Positions 42,071 through 43,556 of a DNA stretch of 43,556 nucleotides are shown piece after piece. The DNA is from Bacillota bacterium. GTDB lineage: Bacteria > Bacillota > Clostridia > Peptostreptococcales > Anaerovoracaceae. Each line of letters begins with the position of its first letter. Positions within the stretch are counted from its first letter, which is position 1. The translations under genes and the position numbers were made by a program. The notes below the pieces were generated by a model, which saw nothing but the letters and a program-made list of their open reading frames with translations, was not told where the DNA came from and ran no database searches. The DNA lies in assembly GCA_029239605.1 (NCBI GenBank), contig JARBUO010000013.1:1-43556 (forward strand), in the 5' to 3' direction.

Positions 42071-43399
42071 ATGAATCTTCTTGATATGATAAAGGACGCC
42101 GGAATTATCGGTGCTGGCGGGGCAGGTTTTCCCACCCACGCAAAGCTGGCGTCAAAAGCTGAATATATCCTGATGAACGGTGCCGAATGCGAACCGCTTC
42201 TCAGAGTCGATCAGCAGCTGATGGCGATGTATCCCGAAGAGATCATCAAGGGCTTCGAAGCGGCAGGAAAGCTTGCCGGTGCGCAGCAGGCCATCATCGG
42301 AATCAAGGGCAAACACAAGGAAGTAATTGCTATCCTGCGGGAAAAGATCGAAGCGCTGCAGTTTGGCGGATATGTAACGGTAAAGGAATTGCCCGACGTT
42401 TATCCTGCAGGAGACGAGCAGGTGCTGGTTTACGAATTGACCGGGAGAATTGTTCCGGAAGCAGGCATTCCCATTCATGTGGGGTGCGTGGTGGTAAACT
42501 CGGAAACAGCACTGAATATATATAACGCCATTCAGGGAAAACCGGTAACGGAGAAATATATCACTGTTGCAGGAGACATTCCCAATCGATTGACCGTAAA
42601 GGTGCCGGTTGGCACACCGGTCATGGAGGTCCTGAAACTATCCGGAATTGAAAACTTTGACGACTATGCCGTAATTGACGGCGGTCCCATGATGGGGCCT
42701 GTCATGACAAATCTGAACGGATTTGTCACAAAGAAAAATAAAGGCTACGTTATTTTAAAGAAGCAGCATCACCTGATTCGGAGAAAGTCAGTTAAGACGG
42801 AGCAGGCTAGAAGAATCAACAGGGCTACCTGTGAACAGTGCCGTATGTGCACCGATCTATGTCCGCGGTATTTGATGGGACACAACATGCAGCCCCATAA
42901 GATGATGAGGACCCTGGCCTACTCGCTGAAGGATCCGGAGGAGCAGAAAATCGCATACCTGTGCTGTCAATGCAACCTCTGCGAGCTGTTCTCCTGTCCG
43001 GCAGGTCTGTACCCCAAGTCGGCCAATATGATGGTGAAACAAAGCCTGATGGAACAAAATGTTCGCTTCCAGGCAAAACCGAAAGAATATGCGGTAAGAA
43101 CCGCAAGAGCGTACCGCCTGCTTCCCAGCAAACGCCTCGTCGCCAGACTGGGATTGAAGGATTTTGATAAACCGGCTCCCGTGACGGATCTGGAACTAAG
43201 GCCTGAAACGGTACAGATTGCTGTCTGTCAGCACGTTGGTGCTCCCGCGGTTCCCGCTGTGAAAACAGGAGACCGCGTAACAGCAGGACAGCTTATCGGC
43301 ACAGTGCCGGAGGGAAGCCTTGGTGCACCGATTCACGCAAGCATATCCGGGACCGTTGTTGAAACGGAAAACGGCTTTATCGCAATAAGGAGGGACTAA
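42071..43399 (+). CDS. pduS: PduS/RnfC-like flavin and Fe-S electron-transfer protein
   Basis: A redox protein of 442 residues. N-terminal nucleotide/flavin loop GAGGAGFPTHAK (14-25), then an SLBB-like region, then two 4Fe-4S motifs (Cys254, 257, 260, 264 and Cys298 or 299, 301, 304, 309), and a C-terminal lipoyl-like segment rich in Gly and Val. PduS reduces cobalamin in propanediol compartments. Here the partner enzyme is B12-independent, so electron transfer across the shell, with the PduT-like protein next to it, is more likely. Start: ATG at 42071 after GGAGG; a GTG four codons earlier overlaps the ribosome site. Confidence 0.92.
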   Translation: MNLLDMIKDAGIIGAGGAGFPTHAKLASKAEYILMNGAECEPLLRVDQQLMAMYPEEIIKGFEAAGKLAGAQQAIIGIKGKHKEVIAILREKIEALQFGGYVTVKELPDVYPAGDEQVLVYELTGRIVPEAGIPIHVGCVVVNSETALNIYNAIQGKPVTEKYITVAGDIPNRLTVKVPVGTPVMEVLKLSGIENFDDYAVIDGGPMMGPVMTNLNGFVTKKNKGYVILKKQHHLIRRKSVKTEQARRINRATCEQCRMCTDLCPRYLMGHNMQPHKMMRTLAYSLKDPEEQKIAYLCCQCNLCELFSCPAGLYPKSANMMVKQSLMEQNVRFQAKPKEYAVRTARAYRLLPSKRLVARLGLKDFDKPAPVTDLELRPETVQIAVCQHVGAPAVPAVKTGDRVTAGQLIGTVPEGSLGAPIHASISGTVVETENGFIAIRRD

Positions 43400-43400
43400 G

Positions 43401-43556
43401 ATGGCAAAAGCGATCGGTATGGTTGAATTTACAAGTATAGCGCGCGGCATCTATGCTGCGGACCAGATGGTGAAGATCTCCGATGTGGAAATCGTAACAG
43501 CAGGGTCTGCATGTCCCGGAAAATACATCGCAATCGTCCACGGTGATGTGGCTGCG
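43401..43556 (+). CDS. pduT: PduT-like shell protein (BMC-T), partial at window edge
   Basis: The first 52 codons of a shell protein; the gene runs off the right edge. AIGMVEFTSIARGIYAADQM and SACPGKYIAIVHGD match the first BMC domain of PduT, a tandem-domain trimer that carries a 4Fe-4S cluster in its pore and works with PduS. The cluster-binding Cys cannot be judged from this fragment. Start: ATG at 43401 after AAGGAGGG, directly after the pduS-like gene. Confidence 0.88.
   Translation, partial: MAKAIGMVEFTSIARGIYAADQMVKISDVEIVTAGSACPGKYIAIVHGDVAA

Noticed and set aside
1-43556. tRNA, rRNA, CRISPR arrays, prophage or complete insertion sequences
   Set aside because: Nothing with the required folds, spaced repeats or transposase/integrase proteins was seen in any frame.

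Overview
The window reads as the chromosome of an anaerobic low-to-mid GC Gram-positive bacterium of the Clostridia. The evidence is strong purine-rich ribosome binding sites with GTG and TTG starts, lipobox solute-binding proteins, LacI, ROK and AraC regulators, SMR and DMT transporters, and a B12-independent glycyl-radical microcompartment. No rRNA, tRNA or CRISPR array was seen.

Region 1 (1-9965) is a cellobiose/cellodextrin module. On the minus strand lie a cellobiose phosphorylase, a GH1 beta-glucosidase and a translationally coupled methyltransferase. On the plus strand, divergently, lie a LacI repressor, a sugar-binding lipoprotein and two ABC permeases (no ATPase gene). The divergent spacer carries two LacI-type operators in opposite orientation. 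A 159-bp MITE-like element with TA flanks sits just before the binding-protein gene.

Region 2 (9966-17173) holds a LacI regulator, a ComEC-like metallo-beta-lactamase-fold protein, a complete tripartite tricarboxylate-type transporter (TctC, TctB, TctA) and a secreted protein of unknown function, closed by a strong terminator. Region 3 (17174-26989) is a mosaic: ROK regulator with a large palindromic operator plus nagB; a convergent, apparently C-terminally truncated PaaK-like ligase; a two-gene ABC exporter; a nitroreductase; and an AraC regulator followed by two Gfo/Idh/MocA dehydrogenases. Region 4 (27000-30883) has an ArgA-like acetyltransferase, a DUF4125/DUF4037-TPR pair and an EmrE-type SMR pump.

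Region 5 (30884 to the right edge) is a glycyl-radical microcompartment operon of the choline type (GRM1). In order it encodes a DMT-family transporter, an 88-residue winged-helix-like protein, two hexameric shell proteins, an aldehyde dehydrogenase homologue, choline trimethylamine-lyase CutC, its activase CutD, EutS, EutP, an EutT-like protein, EutJ, a GrpU-like shell protein, EutN, a PduS-like flavin/Fe-S protein and the start of a PduT-like shell protein. CutC has every choline-binding and catalytic residue I could place. It would cleave choline to trimethylamine and acetaldehyde inside the shell. The alcohol dehydrogenase and phosphotransacetylase expected in such loci are not in the window and probably lie to the right.

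The most notable anomaly is in that operon: the aldehyde dehydrogenase homologue has serine where the catalytic cysteine belongs. Other points are an EutT-like gene in a B12-independent compartment, a stand-alone winged-helix protein among the shell genes, and a 9-bp direct repeat two helical turns apart upstream of the operon.
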